Part shown: positions 15,163 through 23,076 of the stretch, piece after piece
How the letters are laid out: the number at the start of each line of letters is the position of its first letter
How positions within the stretch are numbered: position 1 is the stretch's first letter
NCBI GenBank assembly: GCA_002340305.1
Contig: DDLU01000055.1
Coordinates: 1-42,134, forward strand
DNA: 42,134 nt
Source of the DNA: Desulfovibrio sp. UBA2564
Lineage (GTDB): Bacteria; Desulfobacterota; Desulfovibrionia; Desulfovibrionales; Desulfovibrionaceae
Direction: 5' to 3'
Program-made: the position numbers and the translations under genes
Notes under the pieces: generated by a model
Databases searched by the model: none
Told to the model about the DNA's origin: nothing
The model's input: the letters and a program-made list of their open reading frames with translations, nothing else

Positions 15163-16071
15163 TCATTCCGGACCAAAAGCAGATCGTATTTTCTCAAGCT
15201 GGCGGGATACTTCATAGATGGTCCGCGCGTAAACCATGGAATGGTTGTAGCGATAAATCACCTTTAGCTTCTTATCTTTACCCAAAGAATTCTTCCAACC
15301 ATGACGCTTTAAAAAACTCGCCATGCTGAACAAGGCATCTTCGCGACCGAATAGATCGATACGCCCGTCTTTATCACCGTCCACTGCGTAGTGAATAGCC
15401 GTGCTGGGCATGAACTGGCATATCCCGAAAGCACCGTATGGTGAACCGGGAATTTCTGTAGGTACAATGGAGTTTTCAGATGAAAATTTCAACAGTGCCG
15501 ATAGTTCTTTGTAGGCCCAGTCTGCTTTTTTCCTGGTCCGCTTTTTAAGCCAATCCATATCTTTCTTTTCGAGCTTCTTGTAGCCAAGATCATCAAAGAA
15601 CTTAAGCGGGTCCGGGCTGGCTGCCATGTTTGCGAGATTATTGAAAGCCGGGGCATCACCAAGAGTAAAGCCCAACTTGGTCTCAACCAGCAGAAGAGCT
15701 ACCAGTAATGATGGTGCGACACCGTATTCTTTGTCGATATCCAGCAATAAAGAATAATGCTCGCGGAGATAAGAGTAGCCCCCGGCAAGCATAATCGGCC
15801 CGACATATCTTTCGTCAAATTCCTCTTCACGGGCAACTTTCTTTGCCGGAGGCTCAAACCTTCGCTTGAGCAGAACCCGCATTTTGCGAGCCATCAGAGC
15901 AGAATTATATTCCAATGAACTGGCGGAAAAAACAGCGTTTACATATTCACGGCTGAATCCGTCAGCAACAAGCCTGTCTTTAAGTGCATCCCAGCTTTGA
16001 GAATCAGCATGGGCAGCGCGGCTACAGCCCAGCAGGATGACAAAAAATAATATTACCAGTTTCCTGAACAT
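15163..16071 (-). CDS. mltB: Lytic murein transglycosylase B family lipoprotein
   Basis: This 302-residue enzyme cleaves the MurNAc-GlcNAc bond of peptidoglycan with 1,6-anhydro product formation. The N-terminus is a lipoprotein signal with lipobox LLGC (Cys16). The catalytic glutamate is E130 in LLLVETKLG. Residues about 210-235 contain YGAFGICQFMPS, typical of SLT35-type enzymes, and DGDKDGRIDLFGREDALFS, which matches the EF-hand-like calcium loop of E. coli Slt35. It acts in the periplasm, probably anchored to a membrane. Its start is 18 bases after the end of the TGA-interrupted zinc-ribbon gene, so the two are probably cotranscribed. Confidence 0.92.
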   Translation of the reverse strand: MFRKLVILFFVILLGCSRAAHADSQSWDALKDRLVADGFSREYVNAVFSASSLEYNSALMARKMRVLLKRRFEPPAKKVAREEEFDERYVGPIMLAGGYSYLREHYSLLLDIDKEYGVAPSLLVALLLVETKLGFTLGDAPAFNNLANMAASPDPLKFFDDLGYKKLEKKDMDWLKKRTRKKADWAYKELSALLKFSSENSIVPTEIPGSPYGAFGICQFMPSTAIHYAVDGDKDGRIDLFGREDALFSMASFLKRHGWKNSLGKDKKLKVIYRYNHSMVYARTIYEVSRQLEKIRSAFGPE

Positions 16072-16089
16072 CTGATTGTATGAACTCCG

Positions 16090-16314
16090 TTAAAGCCTGT
16101 TCATTGGCACATTAGCCATCTCTTCTTCGAAATTGTCGTCTATATATTCCGAATAATCAGCAACATTAAATTTCTTACCGCAGGACCTGCAGCGTAAAAA
16201 CACGCCCCGTCATTCTCGGTGGGTGTAAAGCCCACTACCACAGGCATTGCAACGGACATCCTGCCCCTGCCCGCTATCCTGCTTTTTGTTAAATAGGCTC
16301 CGCCTTCTGAACAT
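16090..16314 (-). pseudogene. Small zinc-ribbon protein gene interrupted by an in-frame TGA at codon 35
   Basis: The reading frame opens with a strong site (GGAGGA, five bases before the ATG at 16314) and begins MFRRRSLFNKK. It carries CNAC at residues 22-25 and meets TGA at 16210-16212. The same frame then continues without another stop for 39 more codons, giving CRSC (42-45), GKKFNVADYSEYIDDN and EEEMANVPMNRL before TAA. CxxC on both sides of the TGA means the zinc ribbon needs both halves. Three explanations fit: a recent nonsense mutation, a base error, or recoding. A bulged-U hairpin with GGU in its loop (16175-16197) lies 13 or more bases after the TGA and resembles a bacterial SECIS. 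Function unknown. Confidence 0.75.
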
Positions 16315-16365
16315 ATATTCCTCCAATGGCAGTAATATAAAATCCATCAAAGCTTAATGTCTACA

Positions 16366-16406
16366 ATAAAAATCCGGCAGACCACCCGAAGGCAATCTGC
16401 CGGATA
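16366..16406 (-). terminator. Rho-independent terminator after the TolC-family gene
   Basis: On the minus strand ATCCGGCAGA and TCTGCCGGAT form a perfect 10-bp stem around a 14-base loop, followed by TTTTATT. Confidence 0.88.
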
Positions 16407-16442
16407 AAGAATCAACATTTAGATTAATGCTGAACCGCTTCC

Positions 16443-17867
16443 CTAGTTGGTTTGGAGCGAAGGGTTCATATCACCCATTGCAACGTAAAGCTTGGCAAGT
16501 GCCACCTGATAGTCAGACAAAGCCTGAATCAGCTGTGCTTCACTGTCACTCAAGCGGGACTGGGCATCAAGCACTTCGTTGTTCGTGCTGACCTGAGCCT
16601 GATAACGGGCCATGGCCATCCTGTAACCTTCACGACCGGCTTCAACAGACTTACGACCGACACCGATACGGTCAGCAGCAGCTTTAAGGCTGAGCAACTG
16701 GTCTTTGATTTCGTAAGAAGCTTCAAGTCTGGTGTTATCGAACTCAGCTTTAATCTTCTTAACGTTATCTTCTGCACGCCTGGCATCGTAGTATGTCTGA
16801 CCCCAGCTGAAAACTTCCCAGTTCAGGTTCGCACCGACATTCCATGTGTCAGGATCGTTATGGTCATTATATTTATTAGTGCTTACAGAAGGATCACCAC
16901 CTGCACTGCTGTAGTTAAAATCAGCAGTAACATCAGGGTAGTAACCGCTTTCAGCGATGGTTACATCTTCTTCTGCAATCTCAACGGATTTACGTGCAAT
17001 TTTCAGATCGGGACGACCTTTGTCCGCTTTAGCAATGCACTGATCAAGAGTCATGGAGAAAGGCAGATAAGTAAGCTCGCCGGAATAATCCACAACCTTT
17101 TCTATAGGAAGGTTAAGCAGGGTGTTCAACCTTGCAGAGCGGGAGTCAACGGTGTTCTTGGCAATAAGCAGGTTCTGCTCAGCGGTTGCAAGTTCAACCT
17201 CAGCCTGAAGAACATCAACTCTCGGACGAAGTCCCACCTGATAAAAGGCTTTAATAACATCAAGCTGGGATTGCAGACGGGCGACTGAATCCTGCTTACT
17301 TTTAACTTCCATACGTCCCTGAAGCAGAGTCAAAAAAGAAGTCTGGATGTTGCTGATCAAAGTAAGCTCTGCATTGTATAGGCTGGCCTCGGTGGACGCT
17401 CTCTGCAATTTGGTTTTCTGGTATTTTGAAAGGAGTTCAAAACCCTTGAAGATAGGCTGGCTGACATTAACGGTAAAAGCCCATTTGTCCTGATAGTCAG
17501 TATTTACTCCACCTAAAGTAGGCTGATCACCATTATGAGTATAACCGTAAGTGGTCTTAACAGGAGCACCGAATGCACCACGCTGTCTTTTCACATCACT
17601 TTCTGCTGCCAGCAGGTTCTTGCGGGCTGCGATGATGCTGGGGTTCTGTTGCAGACCCAGCTTTACGCATTCCTCAAGAGTGAGAGTCATTTCCGCGTCC
17701 TTGGCTTCATCCGGGACAGCTTGCGGAACCTGAGTGGTTGCCTCTTCCATGGAGACCGGAGCTTTAATCTCCCCCGAGGGCCTTTCCCCCTGTTCTTGCG
17801 CACAAGCAAAAGAAACTGAAGTGAGCATGAAAATCAAAACCAATAAAAACGTAACATTGCGTTTCAT
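16443..17867 (-). CDS. TolC-family outer-membrane efflux protein
   Basis: This 474-residue protein is an outer-membrane channel of the TolC/OEP family, which links inner-membrane pumps or type I secretion systems to the outside. The start at 17867 gives a clean signal peptide (MKRNVTFLLVLIFMLTSVSF then ACAQ) and has AGGA eight bases upstream; an in-frame start at 17924 would place 19 polar residues before it. Two OEP repeats follow (TLEECVKLGLQQNPSI at about 60 and TLDQCIAKADKGRPDL at about 275), with long coiled-coil helices rich in Ala, Gln and Asp. No pump or fusion protein is adjacent, so its partner is encoded elsewhere. Confidence 0.9.
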   Translation of the reverse strand: MKRNVTFLLVLIFMLTSVSFACAQEQGERPSGEIKAPVSMEEATTQVPQAVPDEAKDAEMTLTLEECVKLGLQQNPSIIAARKNLLAAESDVKRQRGAFGAPVKTTYGYTHNGDQPTLGGVNTDYQDKWAFTVNVSQPIFKGFELLSKYQKTKLQRASTEASLYNAELTLISNIQTSFLTLLQGRMEVKSKQDSVARLQSQLDVIKAFYQVGLRPRVDVLQAEVELATAEQNLLIAKNTVDSRSARLNTLLNLPIEKVVDYSGELTYLPFSMTLDQCIAKADKGRPDLKIARKSVEIAEEDVTIAESGYYPDVTADFNYSSAGGDPSVSTNKYNDHNDPDTWNVGANLNWEVFSWGQTYYDARRAEDNVKKIKAEFDNTRLEASYEIKDQLLSLKAAADRIGVGRKSVEAGREGYRMAMARYQAQVSTNNEVLDAQSRLSDSEAQLIQALSDYQVALAKLYVAMGDMNPSLQTN

Positions 17868-17978
17868 TCTGCACATCCTGAACGTGTCGTTATTTTCTAA
17901 GGAAAAATTAATATACGAAATCAAAACCTATATAGATGTTCCCGCGCAAGTAATCAAGCATCATTTTTGTTTTAAACA

Positions 17979-18755
17979 CTAGGAAACAGTCGCACAATCG
18001 GATTTGTCGCCTTGTAGCTTGTCCACAGTATGCTTTAAAGCCGGAAGCACTGCCTCAAGACTTTCCCGCACAGCTTTTGGGCTACCGGGGAAATTAACAA
18101 CAACACTTTCACCGATTGTCCCGGCAACAGCACGGGAAATCATGGCATGAGGAGTTTTTGCCAGCCCGGTTGCAGTGATGGCCCTCTCGAAGCCGGGCAA
18201 CCTTTTATCAATCACCGCCAGAGTCGCTTCCGGTGAGACATCGCGCGGTCCGACCCCTGTCCCCCCGGTGGTCATAATCAGATCAAAACCGTCCACATGA
18301 GCCAAATGCATAAGCAGAGCCTTCAAGTCATTACTTTCGTCAGCGATCAGATAGCCCTGTGCAATGGAAAGCGGAAGTACATTTTTTATCATTTCCGCTA
18401 TCAGTGGTCCGGCTTCATCTTTCCTTTGTCCGGCAGCACCTTTATCACTAAGGGTTACGTAAGCTAGTGAGTACCCTTCTTTCTTGATTGCCGATTCAAC
18501 GGCTGACTGCGGCAGATCACTCAGCACTTCAGCCTGCCATGACTTGGCCCCCGGAATTCCAGAAGTCCACAGACCGGAAAGAACCCGTAACAACTCAGCA
18601 CCATTGTTCTCCAGCACCATTCCAGCGCGTAATTCTTTTGTGGCACCGGAAATGGAGACACACACACAGCCCTGCGGCAGGAACGGGGAATCACCTAACA
18701 CGATCCTGCAACCGACACCTGCATCTTTTATCGTAGAAAAATCACATTTAATCAC
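17979..18755 (-). CDS. MogA/MoaB-type molybdopterin adenylyltransferase with N-terminal extension
   Basis: Residues about 98-250 are a MogA-like domain: YVTLSDKGAAGQRKDEAGP, LIMTTGGTGVGPRDVSPEAT and VVVNFPGSPKAVRESLEA match the MPT-binding and Mg-ATP motifs. Such enzymes adenylylate molybdopterin before metal insertion. The first 95 residues are an extra domain of unknown role, not found in E. coli MogA (195 residues). The start is the GTG at 18755 with AAGGAG seven bases upstream; the six codons before it lie over that site. It follows the DUF1614 gene by 20 bases, indicating an operon. Together with moaE and fdhE in the window it points to Mo/W-enzyme maturation. Confidence 0.85.
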   Translation of the reverse strand: MIKCDFSTIKDAGVGCRIVLGDSPFLPQGCVCVSISGATKELRAGMVLENNGAELLRVLSGLWTSGIPGAKSWQAEVLSDLPQSAVESAIKKEGYSLAYVTLSDKGAAGQRKDEAGPLIAEMIKNVLPLSIAQGYLIADESNDLKALLMHLAHVDGFDLIMTTGGTGVGPRDVSPEATLAVIDKRLPGFERAITATGLAKTPHAMISRAVAGTIGESVVVNFPGSPKAVRESLEAVLPALKHTVDKLQGDKSDCATVS

Positions 18756-18775
18756 AAAAAATCTCCTTATCAAAA

Positions 18776-19480
18776 TCAGGCCAGCAGAACAGCCAGAATT
18801 CCGGTAATAAATATGCCGTCAAAAGTTCCGGCCCCGCCTATTGAGACCAGAGGCGCATCAAGTACCCGCCGTGTTGCAGGAGTTGCAAGATGCAACAGGT
18901 CCACACCTATCAAAGTTCCAAGGCTACCCGCAACATAAGCCGCTATAGGTGCCATTTCACCCTGCACAAAAATCAGGGCAGCAAATGCGGTGATCAAAGG
19001 TGGAATCAGCACTGGAATCCCGATTCCAACTCCCGGGACAGGCCGCGCAAGAGCGTATGTTGCGGCACTGACCACAGCAATGCAAAGCAGAACCGAAAAA
19101 TCAAAACCGTATTTACTGAGCAAAGAAAGGGACAACAGGACCGGAATCACGCACCCGCCAAGATTTACTGCCACAACCTGATTTGTCAGGGTTGCAGCAT
19201 CACGCTGGGTATTCATGGGGAAATTGGGGTTCAATATGCGTACCCGCCTCATACGGACATCAGAAACCAGCCGCTCTGAGCGAAAAACAGGAATATTCAT
19301 CCCACTCCCGAACAAGGTTGCGATAAGCAGTAAAAAGCCCTGCCCCGGAGTGAGGCCTAGCTTGGAGAAAGCCACGGTTACAAGACCAACCTGTACAAAT
19401 ATAAACAAAAAGAATATGAGGACAAAAAAGATGACTCCCAGAAACATTACCGTGGGCAGCGAAAACATGGGACCACGCAT
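18776..19480 (-). CDS. DUF1614 family integral membrane protein
   Basis: This 234-residue protein has about seven hydrophobic segments, beginning VMFLGVIFFVLIFFLFIFVQ and ending GIFITGILAVLLA. The motif FGSGMNIPVF after the second segment and the GGAGTFDGIF near the end are features I associate with DUF1614. I chose ATG 19480, which has AAGGAG ten bases upstream; a start at 19525 would put polar residues in front of the first membrane helix. It heads an operon with the MogA fusion. The function is unknown; the coupling suggests transport linked to molybdenum or tungsten metabolism, which is inference. Confidence 0.78.
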   Translation of the reverse strand: MRGPMFSLPTVMFLGVIFFVLIFFLFIFVQVGLVTVAFSKLGLTPGQGFLLLIATLFGSGMNIPVFRSERLVSDVRMRRVRILNPNFPMNTQRDAATLTNQVVAVNLGGCVIPVLLSLSLLSKYGFDFSVLLCIAVVSAATYALARPVPGVGIGIPVLIPPLITAFAALIFVQGEMAPIAAYVAGSLGTLIGVDLLHLATPATRRVLDAPLVSIGGAGTFDGIFITGILAVLLA

Positions 19481-19613
19481 AGAATGATCACTCCTTGTTA
19501 GCGAAAATAGACAAATTAAATTCATTTAATGCCATAAATGCAGACACTACAAGATTTTATTGCTAATTTAACTACGGTTTACCAGAGATAATCAGCGTGA
19601 GGAAGGTATAAAT

Positions 19614-20492
19614 ATGAAAGGAATTATTCTGGCCGGAGGATCCGGCACAAGGCTCTATCCCCTGACAAGGGTTGTCAGTAAACAGCTCCTGCCTGTTTAC
19701 GATAAGCCGATGATCTACTACCCGCTTTCAATTCATATGATGTCAGGCATCCGCGATATCCTGATCATTTCCACTCCCGAAGATTTGCATAGATTTGAAG
19801 ACCTCCTCGGGGATGGTTCAAAACTCGGCATCAATATTTCATACAAAGTCCAGCCTAAACCCGAAGGACTTGCCCAGGCATTTATCATCGGTGAAGAATT
19901 TATCGGGGACGACAGCGTAAGTCTTATCCTTGGTGATAATATTTTTTACGGTCATGACCTTCCGCATATTCTGCAAAAAACTGCCCGCCGCAAAGAAGGA
20001 GGGACGGTCTTCGCATATGCTGTGAAAGATCCCAAAAGGTATGGCGTGGTTGAATTCGACAAGAAACAGACTGTAATCAGCATCGAAGAAAAACCGGAAG
20101 TCCCCAAATCTAAATTCGCGGTTACTGGACTCTATTTCTACGACAATTCAGTCATTGAAATAGCCAAAAACATTAAGCCTTCCGAGCGTGGAGAGCTTGA
20201 AATAACCGACATAAACAATGAGTACCTCAAACGGGGTAAACTCAATGTGGAACTGCTGGGACGCGGCTATGCCTGGCTTGATATGGGAACACACCAGTCT
20301 CTGCTTAGAGCATCTGCATATGTAGAAGCTGTGCAGGAAAGACAGGGTTTCATGCTTGCCTGCCTAGAAGAAATTGCTTTCCGCATGGGATATATTTCTG
20401 CTGATGAGTTAAAGACGATGGCGACAGATATGCTTAAGAATGACTACGGACAATATTTAATGGAAATCTACAACGACGCACAGGCTGAATAA
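19614..20492 (+). CDS. rmlA: Glucose-1-phosphate thymidylyltransferase
   Basis: This 292-residue enzyme makes dTDP-glucose from dTTP and glucose-1-phosphate, the first step of dTDP-rhamnose and related deoxysugar synthesis. The nucleotide-binding signature GIILAGGSGTRLYPLT and the SKQLLPVYDKPMIYYPLS motif are intact, as are LGDNIFYG and YAWLDMGTHQSLL. The length equals that of E. coli RmlA. GAGGAAGG precedes the ATG. The other rml genes are not in the window. The two glycosyltransferases nearby may use the product. It is followed after two bases by a small secreted-protein gene. Confidence 0.96.
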   Translation: MKGIILAGGSGTRLYPLTRVVSKQLLPVYDKPMIYYPLSIHMMSGIRDILIISTPEDLHRFEDLLGDGSKLGINISYKVQPKPEGLAQAFIIGEEFIGDDSVSLILGDNIFYGHDLPHILQKTARRKEGGTVFAYAVKDPKRYGVVEFDKKQTVISIEEKPEVPKSKFAVTGLYFYDNSVIEIAKNIKPSERGELEITDINNEYLKRGKLNVELLGRGYAWLDMGTHQSLLRASAYVEAVQERQGFMLACLEEIAFRMGYISADELKTMATDMLKNDYGQYLMEIYNDAQAE

Positions 20493-20494
20493 TT

Positions 20495-20980
20495 ATGAAA
20501 AAAATATTTGTAACCTTAATCGTCATTATGGCCCTGCTCGTTCCCTCTCTGGGATTTTGCAACCAGCCGAATATCTCTGCTGAATTCGAGGGACTTTCCG
20601 TAGTGGAAACTTCTTTCAGGACCTTAGGCATGAAAATAGACAAGATAACCGGAGCTGACGCACAACCGGACAGAGTTTATGCCCTGCAAGACATGTCTGA
20701 CATGTGCAAGACCAGCAAGATGCAGGTCCACAGCCTGACCTCCCTATTCTCAGTGGTCAACCTTGTGAAACGGGAAACAAAATTTAAGGGCAAACAAGCT
20801 GAACTGCTCAAAAGAAAATGCGGATATGCCTACAACGATTTCAATCGCCGTAAAATTTTTATCCGGGACATCCTCAGCAAAGCCAAAGATCAGAAACTGA
20901 AAGATCTGGCCCACATATTTGAGGCGCAACTGACCATCGTGCTTGATCAGCTGTCAGCAATAAACAATAAATTGAAATAA
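20495..20980 (+). CDS. Small secreted protein of unknown function
   Basis: This 161-residue protein is not recognised. A signal peptide (MKKIFVTLIVIMALLVPSLG then FCN) implies export to the periplasm. The mature part is helical and basic, with two cysteines (about 70 and 110) that could form a disulfide. It begins two bases after rmlA, so it is in the same transcript, and a perfect terminator follows. No functional link to sugar nucleotides can be read from the sequence. Confidence 0.75.
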   Translation: MKKIFVTLIVIMALLVPSLGFCNQPNISAEFEGLSVVETSFRTLGMKIDKITGADAQPDRVYALQDMSDMCKTSKMQVHSLTSLFSVVNLVKRETKFKGKQAELLKRKCGYAYNDFNRRKIFIRDILSKAKDQKLKDLAHIFEAQLTIVLDQLSAINNKLK

Positions 20981-21005
20981 AAAAGCCCGCTTAAGCGGGC
21001 TTTTT
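20981..21005. terminator. Bidirectional terminator
   Basis: The palindrome AAGCCCGCTTAAGCGGGCTT is flanked by A and T runs, so it can end the rmlA operon on the plus strand and the 47-residue gene on the minus strand. Confidence 0.9.
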
Positions 21006-21038
21006 GGTGAAAGAGTTATCAACCCTTCCGAAATTTTC

Positions 21039-21182
21039 CTAATGATGACCTTCGTTTTTGGTTTCATTAATCCTGCGGAAAATCATGAACAACATCCATG
21101 CAAGATAACCGAAAATAAGTGAAACACCTACAAAGCCAGCAGTGGTGCTGTGGCCCATGTTGTGAATAAGTTCGCCGATCAT
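21039..21182 (-). CDS. 47-residue single-pass membrane protein
   Basis: This small frame (MIGELIHNMG at the start, NEGHH at the end) has one clear hydrophobic segment (TAGFVGVSLIFGYLAWMLFM). The helix is followed by positive charges (FRRIN), so the C-terminus should be cytosolic. GGAGG lies nine bases before the ATG and the bidirectional terminator at 20981-21005 follows. It resembles small subunits of membrane complexes in size and layout, but I cannot assign it. It is divergent from the PilZ gene. Confidence 0.65.
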   Translation of the reverse strand: MIGELIHNMGHSTTAGFVGVSLIFGYLAWMLFMIFRRINETKNEGHH

Positions 21183-21284
21183 GCCCAAATACCTCCAAGT
21201 ATTTAACCCGATTCATTACAAAAATTTTTTATTATTCTTCGCTACTTTTTTCACAAATGTCAAGATCAAGTTTCAGTACACATA

Positions 21285-21313
21285 TTGACCTGAACGCGAG
21301 GTATAGCTATGAT
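21285..21313 (+). promoter_or_regulatory. Sigma70-type promoter of the PilZ gene
   Basis: TTGACC at 21285-21290 and TATGAT at 21308-21313 are separated by exactly 17 bases. This is a strong match to the housekeeping consensus, 85 bases upstream of the PilZ start codon. Confidence 0.6.
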
Positions 21314-21397
21314 CAACAGAACATCATAAAGAATCATGTATAGCAATACTAACACATTACACACATTAATCGCCATTTAGAATATTTGGGGATAGCA

Positions 21398-21946
21398 ATG
21401 GGACAGCAAGAAAAGAAGAGTAAGTCCGGTTTGATCAGCAAACTAAAGACAAAACTCGATCGCATGCTGGGCAGAAACACTGATGACATCGACATTGAGT
21501 ATAAGCCGCAAAAAGATGTTCCTGCAGCCCGCCGGGCATTCAGAATTGATGTGGACAACATGCATGTAATCTGCCGGGCACCACGCGTAAAATGTCGCAT
21601 TATGGATATCAGTGCCAGCGGAATCGGTTTTGCCAGCTGCAAAGAATTCCCTGTAGGCACTGTTGTAGACGCGGTACTGGTCTGGTCCGGTAAGCCGGTG
21701 CTTAAAAATCTTAAGCTCAAGATAGCCAGAAGGACCCCCCAAATTGTAGGGTGCGAATTCACAGACCTTGAACGCTCGCAGGATAAAATTATCAGCAAAA
21801 TTGTTCTTGCTGCCCAAAAAAGGAATATTCAAAAAAAACAATCCGGGAAACACCCGGACAGAACTGAAGAAGAAGTAGCAAAAGAAATTGAAGCGCAGAA
21901 AAAAAGAGGTGCTGTGCCTGAATCAGATAAAAAGTTCAAACTCTAG
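21398..21946 (+). CDS. PilZ-domain protein (probable c-di-GMP receptor)
   Basis: This 182-residue protein has a PilZ domain at about residues 45-140. The c-di-GMP-binding motifs are present: RRAFR (R-x3-R) and DISASGIGF (D-x-S-x2-G). The first 30 residues and the last 45 are very basic and lysine-rich, and likely disordered. I prefer ATG 21398, with GGGGA five bases before it, over the TTG four codons upstream. It is a stand-alone protein with no catalytic output domain, so it would act by binding a partner, for example in motility or exopolysaccharide control. Neighbours do not name the partner. Confidence 0.85.
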   Translation: MGQQEKKSKSGLISKLKTKLDRMLGRNTDDIDIEYKPQKDVPAARRAFRIDVDNMHVICRAPRVKCRIMDISASGIGFASCKEFPVGTVVDAVLVWSGKPVLKNLKLKIARRTPQIVGCEFTDLERSQDKIISKIVLAAQKRNIQKKQSGKHPDRTEEEVAKEIEAQKKRGAVPESDKKFKL

Positions 21947-21982
21947 CCCCGGAATGTCACACCGGGCATTACGGAAACTCCC

Positions 21983-22387
21983 ATGAAAACAGTCATACTT
22001 GATGGCTACACACTTAATCCCGGTGATAATCCATGGACCGGGTTGGAAGAAATCTGCGAACTTGATGTCCATGACCGAACTGAACCGGATCAGATAATCG
22101 AACGCGCAGCTGATGCCGAGATTATCCTAACCAACAAAACAGTGCTAAGTGCAGAAATCATCAACGCCCTGCCCAATTTAAAATTTATCGCAGGAGCAGC
22201 ACTTGATGTCGTCGAAAACGAACCAATGCTTCCCGGTAATCCACTTTCCGGAAGTCCTAACCTGACCATCACGCCACACATCGCATGGGCAACTCTTGAG
22301 GCCCGCTCAAGACTCACAGCTACAACCGTGGCTAATGTGATGGCATTCATGAACGGCAAGGCTATAAATGTGGTTAACGGCATCTAG
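21983..22387 (+). pseudogene. D-2-hydroxyacid dehydrogenase with a large in-frame internal deletion
   Basis: The first 70 residues (MKTVILDGYTLNPGDNPW to NALPNLKFIA) match the N-terminus of glycerate-type D-2-hydroxyacid dehydrogenases, and residues 71-134 (GAALDVVENEPML to ITPHIAWAT) match the C-terminus. About 180 residues between them, which hold the whole NAD-binding Rossmann domain and the catalytic arginine, are absent. The frame is kept across the join near 22193. The catalytic Glu (VENEP) and His (TPHIAW) remain but cannot work without NAD binding. The Shine-Dalgarno is weak. It is most simply a deletion remnant of an hprA-like gene; a novel short protein is less likely. Confidence 0.8.
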
Positions 22388-22416
22388 ATAATACTTGGCA
22401 AACATAAATTGCGCAC

Positions 22417-22451
22417 AAAAAAAGAGGGCTGGCACAGCTATGCCGCCCCTC
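22417..22451 (-). terminator. Rho-independent terminator after the response regulator gene
   Basis: On the minus strand GAGGG and CCCTC form the base of an imperfect stem extended by GGCA/TGCC, followed by seven T residues. Confidence 0.75.
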
Positions 22452-22483
22452 ATTTATTTAGTTAGTATGAATATAGATTAACC

Positions 22484-22924
22484 TTAACCTCTTCCCCCGG
22501 CTCCATACTTTTGTACTGCGGAGATAATCTCTGCCTTGCGCACCGGCTTAGTCATAAAATAGTCACAACCAACCTCGTACGCTTTAGCTTCATTCTCAGG
22601 CAAAGCATGAGCTGTGACAGCGACTATAGGAGTTTTGTCACGACAGCATTCTTTTTCGTAGCCACGAATCAGGGCCGTTGCCTCATAACCGTCAGTCACA
22701 GGCATCTCGATATCCATGAGAACAATGTCATATTCCCCGCGCTGAAACAGCTCAAAGGCCTCACTGCCATTTTCAGCAACATCAATAGAATATGGAAACT
22801 TCTTCAGGTATAACTGCACCAGAAGAACGTTATTCTCACAGTCTTCGGCTAGTAAAATATTCAAAGGTCTGACCGCCCCGTTTGTAACATCAGTTACGGC
22901 AGTGCTTCTATCGGCATTAAGCAT
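22484..22924 (-). CDS. Single-domain response regulator (CheY-like)
   Basis: This 146-residue protein is a receiver domain with no output domain. Acidic residues E26 and D27 sit in LLAEDCENN, the phospho-acceptor aspartate lies in IVLMDIEMPVTDG (about residue 71), and the T/K pair is in VAVTAHA and MTKPVRK. The DIEMPVTDG form is common in receivers of hybrid-kinase phosphorelays. A short N-terminal extension of 20 residues precedes the domain. A GGGA lies ahead of the ATG. No cognate kinase is adjacent; the PAS kinase at 26990-29092 lacks a receiver but is not clearly its partner. Confidence 0.88.
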   Translation of the reverse strand: MLNADRSTAVTDVTNGAVRPLNILLAEDCENNVLLVQLYLKKFPYSIDVAENGSEAFELFQRGEYDIVLMDIEMPVTDGYEATALIRGYEKECCRDKTPIVAVTAHALPENEAKAYEVGCDYFMTKPVRKAEIISAVQKYGAGGRG

Positions 22925-23076
22925 TGAACATCCCGCAATAAGTAAAAAACTGACTCACAGTGAACTCTGTTCCCCCTCGCCCTATGCCACTTAATATACT
23001 ATCACTTTGGCAAAAGCAAACATTACTATATATGAAATAACATATTCGATAGCCTCTGCAAAGGATAAATGAATGC

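Noticed and set aside
16452..17288. 278-codon plus-strand frame antisense to the TolC-family gene
   Set aside because: Shadow of a confident gene, no ribosome site, no family features.
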